Below are positions 47,941 to 62,534 of a stretch of 64,000 nucleotides of DNA, piece after piece. A program made the position numbers and the translations under genes. Source of the DNA: Haliclona indistincta (Eukaryota > Porifera > Demospongiae > Haplosclerida > Chalinidae); assembly GCA_964017065.1 (NCBI GenBank), contig OZ024784.1, forward strand, positions 2,664,598-2,728,597, read 5' to 3'. The notes under the pieces are model-generated. The model was given only the letters and a program-made list of their open reading frames with translations, searched no databases and was not told the origin of the DNA. The number at the start of each line of letters is the position of its first letter. Positions within the stretch are counted from its first letter, which is position 1.

Positions 47941-50900
47941 ATGGCTGACTTAGGGTCTGCTGTTTTGCCTGGCTACCTCGAGCAGGCGTTCAGAGATGTA
48001 CTTCAGCGAGACTGTGATCGAGACCTAATCAGAGAGTGAGTGGTTTGAATTAGTTTTGTCAGCCAGACCATAATTCTCTGTGCTTCTAATTATATAGAGC
48101 CAAGGAAGAGAAGCGTAGAAAGAAGAACAAGAAGGATTCAAAGAAAGACAAAGACAAGGTATTTCTTTCTATAGACTTGTTATATCAAAATTTGATGTTT
48201 TATTTTTATAGAAAGAACCGGAGGAGAAACGTGTTATTCGTGAAGGAAACAATTCTCTCATTACATTTCCCAATGCTTCATGCTTCTCTGTTTCTTCTCA
48301 CATTCGTCAATTTGTTAAACAGCAGAAGCTGTGTGACATATACAACCTTCGCTACATGGAGCCCAGCGATGATGAGACTTCAGAGGAGGAGGAAGAAGAG
48401 GAGAAAGTGAAGGATCACCATAAACTACCTGAGGTTTGTGTGGATATACAGCAAGATGTGTTGATGTGTGGTTACACTGTGTTCATCAGGTTGTTGGTCT
48501 TGGTATCAGAGGAGTGTTTACTATTCTGAGAGACGTGTGGCAATCTATGCCTGAACTGTGTCTGAAAGTGCTCAGAGAGTTTTTGAATATTCTTCAAGGG
48601 CAGGAGCCAGCAGGACTGAAGCACGAGCCTCAAGACACCACTAGTATGTTGCTTATAGTTGCTCTCGTCTCGTGACTTTCATTATCTTCTTCAGCTTCGC
48701 TGTTCAAGCTACTGATTGAAATGGTCTCTCATTCAACTGAGCCACTTGCTGTCCAGATTTCTTCTCTAGCCAGTGCCTGTCTCATCAGTTTAGTCATTGC
48801 TCTTGGTGACACTGAGAAGATCCTTGAGGCCTGTGCTACTCTGCTGTCAGCGGAACCTGACCTCTCTTCCTCACCAGTCAAGGTACAATGAGGATATCTT
48901 GCTTATTCAAATTAGCTTCTTTTTCTCTCTATAGGTTTCTAAAATCTTTCATTCTCTCCAAGCATCTGTTCAAGCTGTCTTGCTGAATGGAGTATTTGAA
49001 GCAGAGTGGTCTAAACAAGGTGTACACAGCTGCAGTTTAATGGAGAAATGGCCTCTTACTGTGGGTGATGGAGAAGGACTCGCCAGTTCTATTGCTAGTG
49101 ATGGTAGTTTTCTGTATATTCATGGGAAATTTGGTTTGCTCAAACTGGGAACCGGATACGGAAATACTACTAAAGTAATGATTGAGTGTGTGTTACATGT
49201 ACTCATTTATTGGTTACACACTTTAGAGTCATGTTTATGGTCATGTGAAGGATTTCCACACCAGTGAGGATGGCTGGCTAGGTCTAGTGGAGGTATGTGC
49301 ATTCACTTTCACAGTTCTTTGATATGTGTTGAACTTTTGTAAATGAGTAGGGAAAGTTACTGTTCTATCCTCGTGGAGTTGGAGCTGATGTGTTAACTAT
49401 TATCAACAGAGAGGATCTTCATGTGGAGACTACCATGGCACTGGATGGTCTGTGTACACACACAGTGTGCATGCAAGTTATCGTTGCTTAACTCCACAGC
49501 TGAGGTGGTTGGTCGTCAGTTCTTGTTCTCGGACGGCACTGACCTGCGTCAGATCATGTTGAAGAAAGACGGCAAATGCGTTCTGAGGAAACTCACATTG
49601 CTCTGCTCTCCTATCATTGTTGCGGAGGAGAAACTTCTCCAGCTATCTCAAAAGAGTGTGTTGTCCATGAAGAGAGGCTCAGTTGAGTCATTTTCGACTG
49701 TTTGTGAGTGGGAACAAGTCGATGATTGTACTTGAGATATAAATTTTGTTGTTCATAGATCAAGACAGTGTGGAGGAGATAGTGAAAATAATCGCTGCTA
49801 AGAATGTCACTGCAATTCTAACAAAATCTGGAAAGGTAGCTAGCTAGCTAGCTTCATTTTTGTCCTTAATTTACTAACTCTTTGTCTTCTTCTACTGTTT
49901 CTCAGCTTCTTTATACCGGTAGTGGAACTGTATTTAGTATTGCTGGTAAAGATGTTCCCAAGGGAGAGTGGAAACAAGTTGAGTTGCCAGATCAGAAAAA
50001 TCGTGTCAAGTTTGTGACTTGTGACAAAACTGGTTCATTTTCTGTGATTGTCGATGACAAGGGAGCTTCATACTTTGCTGGCAACAACAAGAAGGGAGAG
50101 AATGGAGAACCAGGTGAGTGTAGAGTAGCACAAGACCTAACTGTGCTATGTGTACCTCATCGCAGTAGGGGGCCAGCTACCCAAGATGAAGAAGATAAAT
50201 AAGCTGAAGGACCATCAGGTGCTGAGTTGGGCCGCAAGTACAAACTGCTCTGCTGCAGTCACCACTGAGGGAAAGCTTTTCATGTTTGGTAAAGTGGATG
50301 AGGACATCATCGACAAAACCACTGGTCTGTACACCAAGTCATTCTCTACCTCACTTTTCTCCTTCTCTGTTAGGCATTGTGACAGGGTTGCTTGGTGTAC
50401 CTGTCACTCAGGTAGCCATGGGTCGCTCTCACACCTGTATACTCACTGAACATGGCACTGTCTATACTATGGGCAGCAACCACTATGGACAATGTGGACG
50501 TAACTTCCTTCTTCCTAGTGATGGTCAGTGAGTAGTGTGACTGGTAGCTAGTGCTGTGTCACTGATAGTGGACGATATCAATCGTCAATAGTTATGAAAA
50601 TGACTCTGTATTGTAGCAATAGTGTATAATGTTCTACTCTTGTTTGTAGGCATTGAGGTTGGTATGGATGAGGAGAGTGATGAGAGTGATGACGATGAGG
50701 AGATACCATGTGCTCCTGGTGACCACCAGTGGAAGGACAGTGTCTGCAAAATATGCCGTTTCTGTAGATTCTGTACAGGCTATGGACCAAACTGCTGTAA
50801 TGAAGGGCTTGCCGGAAGAGATCCTGGAGAGTGAGTTATATGAGTGAAACAGTGTCGGGCATGCATGTGCCTTTTGTAGCATTACTTATACTATAGTTAA

Positions 50901-51406
50901 TGTTTGAGGGTTATCATCATTGTGTCTCTAGGGCATGTGGGTGTGGTAGTGGCGACTCTGGATGCACTGTGTGTGGTTGCTGTAAGGTCTGCGGTGGAGA
51001 AGAAGATGGCTGGGAAGGGCTAGACCTTGATGAGTTCCAGCAGAGTATTGATGAAGAGACTTACTTGAAGATACTGAGAGTGCGAGATAGTTCGAGAGCC
51101 AAGAAAGAGAAGCAAGCCAGGAAGGCTAAGAAAGATGCTAAAAAGGAGAAGAAGGTCCAGTTTGAAGGTACAGTACGTTAAGAGAGAAGCAGTGAGACTG
51201 AATAATTTTTGGAAGGCAGATGTTTCAGTTCATTCAGTGGTTGTTACTCTGTGACAGCCGCTTTGGTTGTGAACTGACCTTAACCTTTCCTATAGTATAC
51301 CTTAGTGAGTTTCTCTGCAGGGGATGAGTGAGCTTGTGAATCCCCTGTCGTTCAGACCCACACACTAGTAGAAGCATGAAGAGAGAGAGAGAGAGAGAGA
51401 GAGAGA

Positions 51407-51440
<34 letters not shown>

Positions 51441-54400
51441 AAGAGTGTGATAAAATGTTTGTCTCTAGGTGGTAAGATTGATGATGGTGAAGATGGAGAA
51501 GATGAAGGGAAGAAAGCAGAAGGAGCAGAAGGAGCAAAGAGTACTAAGACTCCCGATATCGTTCCTTTGCCAAATGATGCTACTGTAATGCAGATTGCCT
51601 GTGGTACTTTCCACACTGGTAAGACTTTGTGATATAATGTGTTTCATGTTTTGTTGGGATCAATAGCCTTGCTGCTCCACTCTGGTGAGGTGTACATGTT
51701 TGGTAATGGTAACCACGGGCAACTAGGACAGGGAAACAACAAGCCATGGTTTGTGAACTATCCATCAACTAGCAATCATTGCTCATATTTTCCAGCGGTC
51801 ATCCTGTCAAGGTTTCACTGCCTGGTCCTGCTTCTTATGTGGCTTGTGGTGACAATCACACTGTAGTGCTGCTAGAGACTGGAGACGTGTACACCTTCGG
51901 CAAGCATCAGGTGGGGTGCTGTGCTCTTGTGTGTTCCTTCACTACTAATCTCCTCAGGAGGGACAGCTTGGTCGACTGCCTACCGAAGACGCTAGTTGGC
52001 ACATGTCTCCTGGAGTGGTTCCTCTCTCCACTGACTCTTGTAAGCTCAAGTGGGTGTCAGCAAGTGGCAACCAAACCTTCCTTGGAGTGGAGGAGTCGCT
52101 GGTGCCTGAGAACATGCTCTCTCATTGTCGAGTGTTTGCTAACTCTGAGTGTGTTGGTGAGGGATAGTTTTTACGGGTCCTACCTTATTTCATACTATTC
52201 TTTGTAGGCATTGTATCGCCCCCGCCTGCTGATGGCTGCCGTTCAAAACTCGTTATGCTTGATCTAGCCACTGACACAGCCAGAAGGTAGGACCAACTAA
52301 CAAGTGCATACATGTGCTTGTTTCCATACACTGTGTCACTTCAGGATGGATGGAGAGGATCAAGTTGATCTGACTAACATGCCTATGTGTGTTGATCCTG
52401 AGTATGATCTACTGTGGGGCTGTGGACAGTCTCAGATATCTTGCTATAACCCTTTAGCTGTTGGATTAAAAGGTAAGAAATAATTTTTCATTCACTCTGA
52501 TTCCTTTTCTCATGTACCAGATTCAGCTAGCGACACTATTTTGAGTCCTTCTCTGTGTCTTCCTCGCTCACCTGAGGCAGCTGTCATGCGTAGTCACGCT
52601 GGTCTTAATCTTCTCTTTTGCCTACACACACTTGCTACTTCATCTTCCTCAGTCTCTTCCGAGGCTTTCATTGCTAAGTCTATGAAAACAGTCCCTGTTG
52701 AAGATTACCACTGTTTGACAAGATTCAACTGTGAGCATGTGTTGAGCAATGGTGTGTAACACTAGTGTGCCTCTCTAATAATAGCTCAGGGTGGTGGTTG
52801 GGGCTACTCTCATGGCTCTGTTGAAGCTTTCCGATTCAGTCCCGATCAAGACATCATGCTTGGAGGGTTTGGGATCTTTGGTGGTCGTGGACACTACTCA
52901 GCTGATATTAAGGTACTTTTTAGCACTTTATTCACTCATCCACTCTTTTTGTGCCAGGTTTTTGAGCTGGGAGAGTCTGCTGATCCAGAAGGGGAAGGCA
53001 ATCTGGTCGCCAGTGGTCAGGAACGCAGCTATCGCTGTGACCGAACTAAAACATACAAGCTGCTGTTTGAGAAGCCAGTTCTTCTAAAAGCTGACATGTG
53101 GTATATAGCTTATGCTGCTATAGCATCACCTTCTGGTGCCAGCACTGATGCTGGATCGTCTGGACAGAACACTGTGACAGGACCAGACAAGTAAGCTAGC
53201 TGTCCGACTCTTGCACATTTTATTGTTTGTCTAGGGTTACGTTCAAGTTCCGCAATTCCAAGCGTTCTAACAATGGTACTGATGTGGGATCAGGACAGAT
53301 CCCTGAGCTACTATACAAGTGAGCCATCCTACACTATTGTATCGGTATGAGTTATGTTGACTGCGCACAGGCTACCAGAATATGAGCAAGAGAAAACTGT
53401 CTCTGTTCAGTTACTGAACAAATCGTTCTACTCAACCGTTACTCCGGTAACCTCTTCACTTAATTTGCATTTCACATATTATCTTCGTTTTTTTTTTACT
53501 GCAGAAAGGGCTCCAGTCTCTAGAAAAGCTACTTGACTGGAGCTGGAGTCAGTATTTGGAGCACAGTGATGATGAGCAAGGACAGAAGCTGTCTCTAATG
53601 GTCAAGGCTTGTCTTGGTCTACTCTCCTCTCACATCAGAGAAGTGTTTCCTGAGAAAGGTAGCACTAGATAATACTGTGAGTGCATTATGTGTGCTTTGC
53701 CTGTTAGGTAAATCTCATTGTGGTGAACCAGACAGCCTTGAACTAGCCGAGTGTATATACCATCTCCTGTTGCTAGTCCAGCGAATTTTCTCTCGTGTTT
53801 CTTTCTCCTCTGGCACCCATCTACCAGCCATTAGTGCTGCCTGTCAGGACACCTTCATATCGTGCTTCCATGCCTTCTATCCCTCACCTCTGCTCAGCTG
53901 GTTCGCTCTTTGCCATCTACTACAGCGTCTTGATCCAGTGAGAAATCCTTCCTTAATTTCTGTACAAGTTGATCTTTCGTATTCTATTTTAGTCTGACGT
54001 GGTGTCAGGATTTCCTCTTGAGAGCATACTGACTGCTGTGCTAGGAGCACTGTCTTCTCCTTCTCTCTCCTTCATTGGAGTCAGCTATGATAGTTCGATC
54101 AGCCTACAGGCTGGTCAGTCAATAGATGTGCTTATAGTTGTGTGTGCGATTGATTTGTGTGTTTTGTCACAGCATTGATCAATGTTGAAGATTCAGACAG
54201 ATTCCCAGTCCTGACATCCTTCATGCATGAGAAGGTTTTGGTAAGTTATGAAGTTGCCTGCTTCTTTTTACTTCTTCTGATCAATAGGAGGAGCATGGGC
54301 ATGAAGAACTGCTCAGCTTCACAGCAGTGGCTTCCAAGATACTTGCGTTGGTGTCTGTTCCTCTGCGCAGGGCTCTGGCTGGAGAACAACTGGTACAGCT

Positions 54401-57400
54401 GTAGCTTATGTTACATCTCAATCACTCCCTTCCTCAGCCATCCTCACCAGTAGTAGAGAAGGCTGCCAGCTTCCTCCTCTCTCGTATCAGTGAACTCTCT
54501 CTCTGCTCAACTTACCCTGACGTAGCCAGGAAAAATGGTCTCCCTGTTTCTCAGCTGTCAGAAAAGAAAAACAAGCAGCGCATGTCATTTGCTAGATTTA
54601 CAAAAATTGATGCTGGGCTGCCTAGCCTAGATACAACTGAACTTGTATTCTCAGTAAATAAACCAGTTTTGCTGACTGGTTATTCAATATTAGGAGGTAC
54701 ATGTAATACTTACCAGTACAATGTCTCACTGATGCAGGTTCGTCTGTGTAGTGTCCATACTACTTGACATTTTGCCTGTTGTTGTAATGTTATAGGGAGA
54801 TATAGTTCTGACAACAAAGGAAGGCTCTTATTCAGTAGATGAGCTCCGTGATGGAGTGCTTGATGTTGTATTCCCTGAGAGTGTGGAGCTGACTGTGAGA
54901 TGATGCTTAAAGTGACTACATGTTATCTTGTTGTGTTTTTCTCAGCCTGACGTTATGTACAAAGCTATTGTGGAACAGTCTGGAGACAGCTATTGTGTTG
55001 GTAGTGATGGCAGTATGTCAGTAACTGGACCAGAGAGTGTTGCATTCTCACTGCACTCTACTGGCACTGCTGTCTCTAATCCAGAAACCGGGACTTTGAA
55101 CAGGTTCCTGTACTCCAGGTATGGGAACTAGTCTCAACTAGACTATGCTCACATCATACACATCACTTTTTAAATTTCACTGCCTCTTTGTTTGTTTAGC
55201 ATTGCCTCGAGCAGCTCTCACAGTGTTGTCAATCTCAGTGTCCACATGGCCTCCATGTTGCTGGATATTGGAGTGGGATTCTTAGAAAGACTGTTGTCTG
55301 AAGCTTCTTGTACCTCCTCTCTTGAAAAACTAGGCTCATCCTTCCTCTTCTCATCTCTTCTCCCTGCTACCATTGCACAGCTAGGACCAATATCTGCCAA
55401 AGATCCAAGGGTGGGCTAAATAAGAAATATTGTGTGATCATCATTGACAATGTACATTATTGTAGGCTGCAGTGGATGTTATGACTCTGGTACAGCGCGT
55501 GTTACCTGTTATATCAGCTGCCACTAACTATCTGAGACAATCTGCCGGAGAGTCTCATGGATATTCTGATGCCAAGCTAATGCACTATGCTAATGTAGAT
55601 ACCGAACATCCTTACAAGCAAGCTTGTGTTACATATTATCGTGTCATCTTCCCTGAGCGTGTGCACTGGATGACAATGGAGTTTGACCCTCGCTCTGGGT
55701 TTGCACAGAATGAGGACAAAATAGCCAATTTTCTCATTCCCCGCAATAAAAGTCAGACCCTCTCCCCATTACCTAGCAACAAGGAGACTAGTGAATCTGC
55801 GATGATCGAAGTCACTTTTGAGGACATCTATAATGGATTGCAGCTGTCTTGTCCCGCTGGACTGGTTCTTGTACCTGGTTAGTACCTTAAAATTGATACT
55901 GATTATCTGTTTTTTCTCTTTGTCTCAGGTAACGAAGTCCACATCGCCGTCAACACTGACACAGAGTACGAGAAGAGAGACAAGAACAATCATTTTGGTG
56001 TCAAGTGCAAGGTCATTGGATACGAATATTCTGATGACATCAAAGAGGTAGGAATAGAGCTACTATTCACTTCTGCTCTTCCAGCTCATATTATTGTTTG
56101 CAGTCTTTGTTCCAGCTGGAGAAGGAATTAGTTTCTCTGGGAGCAATGTGTGCTGGATCACTATTGCAGGAAGGCATTAGTGATCCATCTTCTGGTCAGC
56201 ACCTTAAAACTATACAAGGCAGTTACTAACTTACAACACATAATTATTGTTACAGATGAGCTCCCAGTCTCAAGCGACCCCACTGACACAGAGAAAGCTG
56301 ACATGAGAATAGTGCAAGCAGCTGGTCACGAGGTATAGCATGCAGTTATTAGTTATTACATTGTATCATCTTTATCTCAGGTACTGAGCAAGCACAATCA
56401 CTTGCTCTGTCGTGGTTTACTAGCCAAGCCGCCTTCTCTATCCTACGTCTTTGAGGGAGAGATTCCTGTGATAAATAACTCTCACGAGCAACAGTTTCTA
56501 CAAGAGTTTATAGGGACTATTTCAGCTACACCTGGGGGAAGATTAGCACGGTACCCACTCGTTCACTCACTTGTTCACTCATTCACTTGTTCATCCACTC
56601 GCTCGTCCACTCACTCATCCACTCACTCATTCATTCGCTCACTTACTCACTCACTTACTCACTCACTTGTTCACTCATTCACTCACTCATTCACTCACTC
56701 ATCCACTCACTCATTCACTCACTCATTCATTCACTCACTCATCCACTCACTCATTCATTCACTCATCCACTCACTCATTCACTCACTCATCCACTCACTC
56801 ATTCACTCACTCATCCACTCACTCACTCATTCACTCATCCACTCACTCACTCATCCACTCACTCATCCACTCACTCATCCACTCACTCATCCGCTCACTC
56901 ATCCACTCACTCATCCGCTCACTCTTATACTATTTTCTCATTTTGTTATTGTAGTTGGTTGCAGCCTGATCGATCTGTCGATATGTCCGCCTCTGATCTT
57001 GAGTTCATTTCCATTGACACTCCACTTCGAGTCAGCAGCCAGTTGAAGTATATCGTTCGCACAAGAGATCAGGACAAGAAGCTAGTCTATGTGGAAGGAA
57101 TGAATGTTAGTATATTTTTGTGCACAATTGTGTATTCTAGTATACTCATTTGTTTTTTTAGGTGGAGGTGAAAGTGGTTTGGGAGGGAGCTAGTGAGGAT
57201 AGTAAAATGGTGAAGGAGAGGGTTGATTCAGCCACCGGTGTTCGGCGTCCTGCGTTCAAGCGTTCATATAACCCCACCATGCTTGGAACAAACCATGTCT
57301 ATCACTCTGTATCCATGATGATGGTGGGTGTGGTCTGTCTGATGTTCGCACAAACCATAATATATTCTATAGCCGTATTCGGATTATTCCTTTGAAGAGC

Positions 57401-60400
57401 TTCGCTTTTTTGCCCCTAAAGTTTTAGGGTGAGTTACATGGTCACACACCACTCTGAGTACACTTGGTGTTTCCTGCTGCAGGCACAGTGAGAACATGGC
57501 TATACAGAACAACAAAGATGGTACCTACACAGCAACCTGGGTGCCCTCTACTGCTGGTTCATATAGTATGCACATATGTATTGAAGGCTCTTCTCCAGGT
57601 ATAGTATGACTTTGAGTAAATGGTGTGTTGTTTCATTTACTGGTTACTCACTCAGAGGGTATAGGAAGAAAGGTGATCATCGAACCATTGGATGACACTG
57701 GCTCACAGTTGAAACCTGCGGATGATGACAAAGAAGAGGAGGAAGAAGAAGTGGTTATAGAGAAAATCAAACGAAAGACTTTTCCTGGGACGCTAGCACA
57801 GGGTGTTCGTGTTCGTACGTCACCTTCACTCAATGGTGCCTCTATTGGTATTATCAGACCTGGAGAGAATCTCTCATACACTGAGGAGGTTTGGAGGCTA
57901 TGTCATGCGATTGAGCTGTCTTGTCATTCACTTGCACACAGATTTCTTCTTCTCCTGGAACATGGATAAAGCTGACCGTTGACATGCTAGATAAACTGAA
58001 GTGCTCCTCAACTACTGAAGGATACGCTCTTGCATACCACAAAGCAAAAGATCAATGTTACTTAGAAGAGATAGAGGTAGTTTGTCGTTGATTAACATAG
58101 TCATGATGTTGCTTTGTTTCTCTTTAGCCTATCGAGAGCCGTCATGTTGTCACTAAGACACAGCAAAAATCTCAAAAGGAGCGTCAAGGTGTGTAGTCTT
58201 GTGTGACTATAATTATAGTAGTATGATATCATCTTCTTCAGGTGGTCCAGGTGTGTATACAGTGGTACAGTGTGGTAGTGCAGGACACAACTTGCGTTCT
58301 CGTCCTAACATGAGAGGCACTCCTGTTGGTAGACTCACCAAGGGTAGCACTGTTAACATTGTGGAAGAGGTCAGTCACTGCCAACACTTGAAACAGCAGC
58401 TGTAGCGTCATAGCAGCTGTAGCGTCATAGCTTATGCTGTTGTTGTGTTTACAATGTGTTTCTGTATTGTAGGAAGAAAACGATGATGGTATCTGGTTAA
58501 AGCTTGCTACTGATAGTGCTCGCAGATATTGTGATGTGGAGAGTGAGGCTTGGACTCTTGCTGTTCATCCCAGTAGTCGCATTTTTCTTGCCCTTGAAGG
58601 AGACAGTTCCTTCAAAGCCACACTTCCTCAGAGCTTCGGTGCTTCTCTACCAACTGCCTTCCCTACAGCAGCTTCTGTATTTGGTACCAGTCAGCAGTCA
58701 TTGTTTGGAACACCTCTCTCTGCTGGTACTGCTACTTCTCCTGCACCACCAAAGTTTAAGTTTACTGGAATCAAGCTGGCGTTTGGAGAAGGTTCTTCTC
58801 CCTCTGGTCTCTTCCGCTTCTCTTCTCCTCTCAAGCTACCAGAGTTAAAAGTAGGAGATCAAGACAAAGAAGATGATGAAGATGATAAGCCTGAGCCATC
58901 TCTTGCCAATGAGAGCCCTGTCTTCAACATTGGAGTCTTGTTTGGCGAAAAGCTCAAGCCACGAGCTGCCTCTCCACGTAGGAGACGATCTGGCCCACGC
59001 AGTGGGTCTCCTCGCAGGAAGCTCAGTAGTGGTGACAGTGGTGGTGAGCAAGTATCGGAAGAGCTACCTTCAGCTGCTACTTCTCTTACACCCACAGAGC
59101 CCCAGCCTCGACATGCTCTCTCACCAGCAATAGCTGAGTGCCAGCGGGCAGTGTTTGCTGCTTTCCTCTGGCAAGAAGGCTTGGTCAATGATGCCATTGT
59201 ATCTGCCTCCTACCTTAAGTTTAACACAGAGGAAAGAGAGAAACGAGAAGATGGAGACAAAGCCAACAGTAAATCCTCCTTGCCACCGACCCTCAGCCAT
59301 CTTGTCACTCTTTGGGATGAAATCTCAATGAAGGTCATTGAGAATTCATCTAAGCCATTCAGTCCTCCTGAGGTGCCAGCATTGGCTCAAGAGCTGCTAA
59401 AGCGCTATGAGGAAGAGAAGAAACAAGTGGAAAAGCTCAAGAAAGATGAGAAGAAGTCTGGAGGAAGCGGAGGTGGTAGTGGTGGTGGTGGCGGTTCCAC
59501 TAATTGTGAGCTTTGTGATGAGATATATCCTGACCCGGTCACCTACCACATGAAGGAGTGTCATGTTGGGTGTGGTCGTCATGCAAGTGGATGGGGTTAC
59601 AACAGCCGAGGATCCTACTGTTCTGGATGGGCCGGAAACTGTGGAGATGGAGGACGTGGAGGAAGCACTTGGTATCTTCTCTGCAAAGATTGCCATTCGA
59701 AGTTCATGTCTATGAAAGCTGAGAAGCGTAAGAAGATCACTAAAACGGTTTTCACTCCTCGTGTCAAGACTCGCAAGCCAGGAAAGCCTCGTTCTCTTCC
59801 AGTTGTTTCTGCCGTGCAAGGGATGATCAAGAATTCCAAGTTCCTTCTAGAGGTTGCTTGGGCTGCAGGAGACTGTTCTAAACGGTCTAGCACTCCTCAG
59901 CATGACCCTCTACGCCAATCTTCCATTCCTGAGGGAGAGGAAGTTATAGAGAAACGACTTAGTCTGCCTCGTCCTTCTGCAGACACCCCCTTTCATAATC
60001 CTCTTCGCCAGCCATACCTATTGCGTTCTGCCTCTGTTGCTACCGGCCCACCAGCACCTCTGTCACGCACCTACAGTGACAGTGGGGAAGAGGCTGTAGA
60101 CTTCACTCCACAGCTCGGCAGGCAAACCACTCTGGGTACTACAGAGGAAGCATCTAAAGTATCGTTGGGCAGCTCCTTGATGACCAAGCCGTCTATGGCA
60201 CTTGCCAATCTCATGTATCTGCGCTCCAAGCAAGGCTCAGAAGATAAGGAGACAGGATATGGAAGAGTGATGCACTTTGTGACACATTATCACGATTTGG
60301 AAGGTCTCAGAGCCACTATGAAGCAAGCTATGCGTGTTGCTGTGTTACGAGCATGTGCACTAGAAGTGAGTCTGACAATTCATAGTACTAAGATCATATG

Positions 60401-62465
60401 ATTTTTTTTCCTTCAGTTTCTGCGATGGCTATTAGAACAGATTGGTGAACCTGCTGTGATACATGATGTTCTATGGCACTTTATGAGTGCTCTCTCCTCT
60501 CATCCAATGGTACAAGCCGCAATTGCTAAACTGAAAGCCAAGAAGGAAGAAGATGATGAGGAACAAGAGGAGAAGGTGTGTAATCTGTGTTGCTGACATC
60601 ATTAGAATTTATTATTATTGCAGAAGGACCTGAGTCTGGGTAGGCATCCTCTGGCTGGTCTTGATGGAGCCGGTAGTGCTCTAACTATGCTCAGAAAGGA
60701 GTTCCACTCTCTATTACAGACCATAGCAAACACTATGGGCAAGGTTTGTATGACACTTTGCATCCTTAGCTACAGTAAATACAAATGTATCCCCTCTAGC
60801 TCCCAGTGGGCTCATCAGCTCAGCAGATGGCACTCAAGTGCTGGTGTCTGGATTTCCAGCAAGCTGACCATTCCTTCTTGCTTCAGAGCAAAGTGTTTGC
60901 AGGAATCAGTGAGGCTCTCTCCAATATGGAGGACAGGGAGACAGACAGGAGCCCTCCATCTCTCTCCATAGTCAGAATATTTCGTCTCCTCTTTTACCAT
61001 TTTTCATCGCTTTCATAGGAAGAACTGGAAGACCAGGTACAGCTGATGGAGGATATTTTAACCCCAGAGAAGCTGAAGGTTTCCTCTAATGAGGCTATGA
61101 TGAGCAGTCTCAATGATGGCTCCACGGAGACCTTCTGGGAATCAAAAGATGATGCTCGTGATAAACCACGCTCAATCACTGCCACATTCAATAAACCAGT
61201 TCCATTCTTTGGTGCTGCTGTACATGTTGACAACTTAAAGGATGCTGGGGTAAGCATCTTAATCAATGCTGTTGTGTACTCTTTTTTCTCTATAATAGCA
61301 ACGTGTTGACACTATCAAACTGTTGATTGGTACAGAAGAAGACTCACTGAAGGAGGTAGCAAAGGTCAGTGATATGCTAATAGCTAGTCATAGTTGAAAT
61401 TTATCTGTTTTCTTTACTATTAGGTAAAACTTCTTACTGCGCACACTGGTTGGAAGACTCTCCTCGGTCCAGCAGACACCAAGCCATCAATTATCCGACT
61501 AGAGTTCAAGGGAGTACAGAAACATGTTCGTGTGCGACAGATTCAGATATTGGCGTATCCTTCAAAGTCTGTGGAAGCTGTTACTTCGTCAGTTCTTGCT
61601 CAACAGAAGGATTGTGAGATGGAGGCTTTGAGGCTGTTCAGACTACTGACGTCAAAGGTTTGTAATGTTCAGATATGATGTAATCAGTGTTTGATCTTGT
61701 CTCCAGGTTTTTGGAGGCCTACTCTCTCAACCTGATGAAGAGAGAGAAGGAAAGGAAGAAACTGATGCTGGTCCCAGTTCTGCAGATGAAGAGGAGGCAT
61801 CATCTACAATGGTCAATCTTCTATTCACTAAGAACCACCTGAGCAGTTTGCAGAAGCAGGTGTGCTTGCACATCATTGACTCTGTACACACAGAGACTAC
61901 TCGAATCAAAGAAGAATGGATCGTATCTGCTGGTGCTGTACCATTAGCGCCACCTCCACCACCTCTCCCTCCTCGCAATATTCCTCGAAAACGTTCAAAA
62001 GAACCTCTTGGAGCTCTAAAACAGAGCAGCATCAGCCAAGATGAAGATAGTGGATCATCATTGAAGGCTAAAGGCACGGATACATATTGTTATGAGCTAC
62101 TCACTATGCTTGGAGGGCTAAGCCAGAGTGAGCCGGGCTGCAAGTTCCTTGTAGAGCAGTCTGGTCTACTAAAAGATCTCATCTCACTCCTACACACTGC
62201 TTCCAGCAGGCTGCAACTGCAGGTATGCATGAGCATATATTATGCAGTGTGTAACTCACTATCTTTTTATTAGGTTTGCTCTCTTATGCGACGCATTCTA
62301 CCCTTTATAAAGCCTTCGGACTTTGCTGCCAGGACTGGAGTGACCGTCCTTCCTCCACTGGGCTACTCTGCGATTGCTGAAGCTGTTAACTCTGCTGCTA
62401 CTATCAACCATCTTGGACTGTTGGACTGTTTCCTAGCTGTCATCAGCAAGGCTCTTTCCGTACAG

Positions 62466-62534
<69 letters not shown>

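Noticed and set aside
56402..57171. Three long Ser-Leu-Thr-His repeat frames of 127-214 codons
   Set aside because: They read through the tetramer minisatellite in an intron; the flanking exons splice in phase without it.
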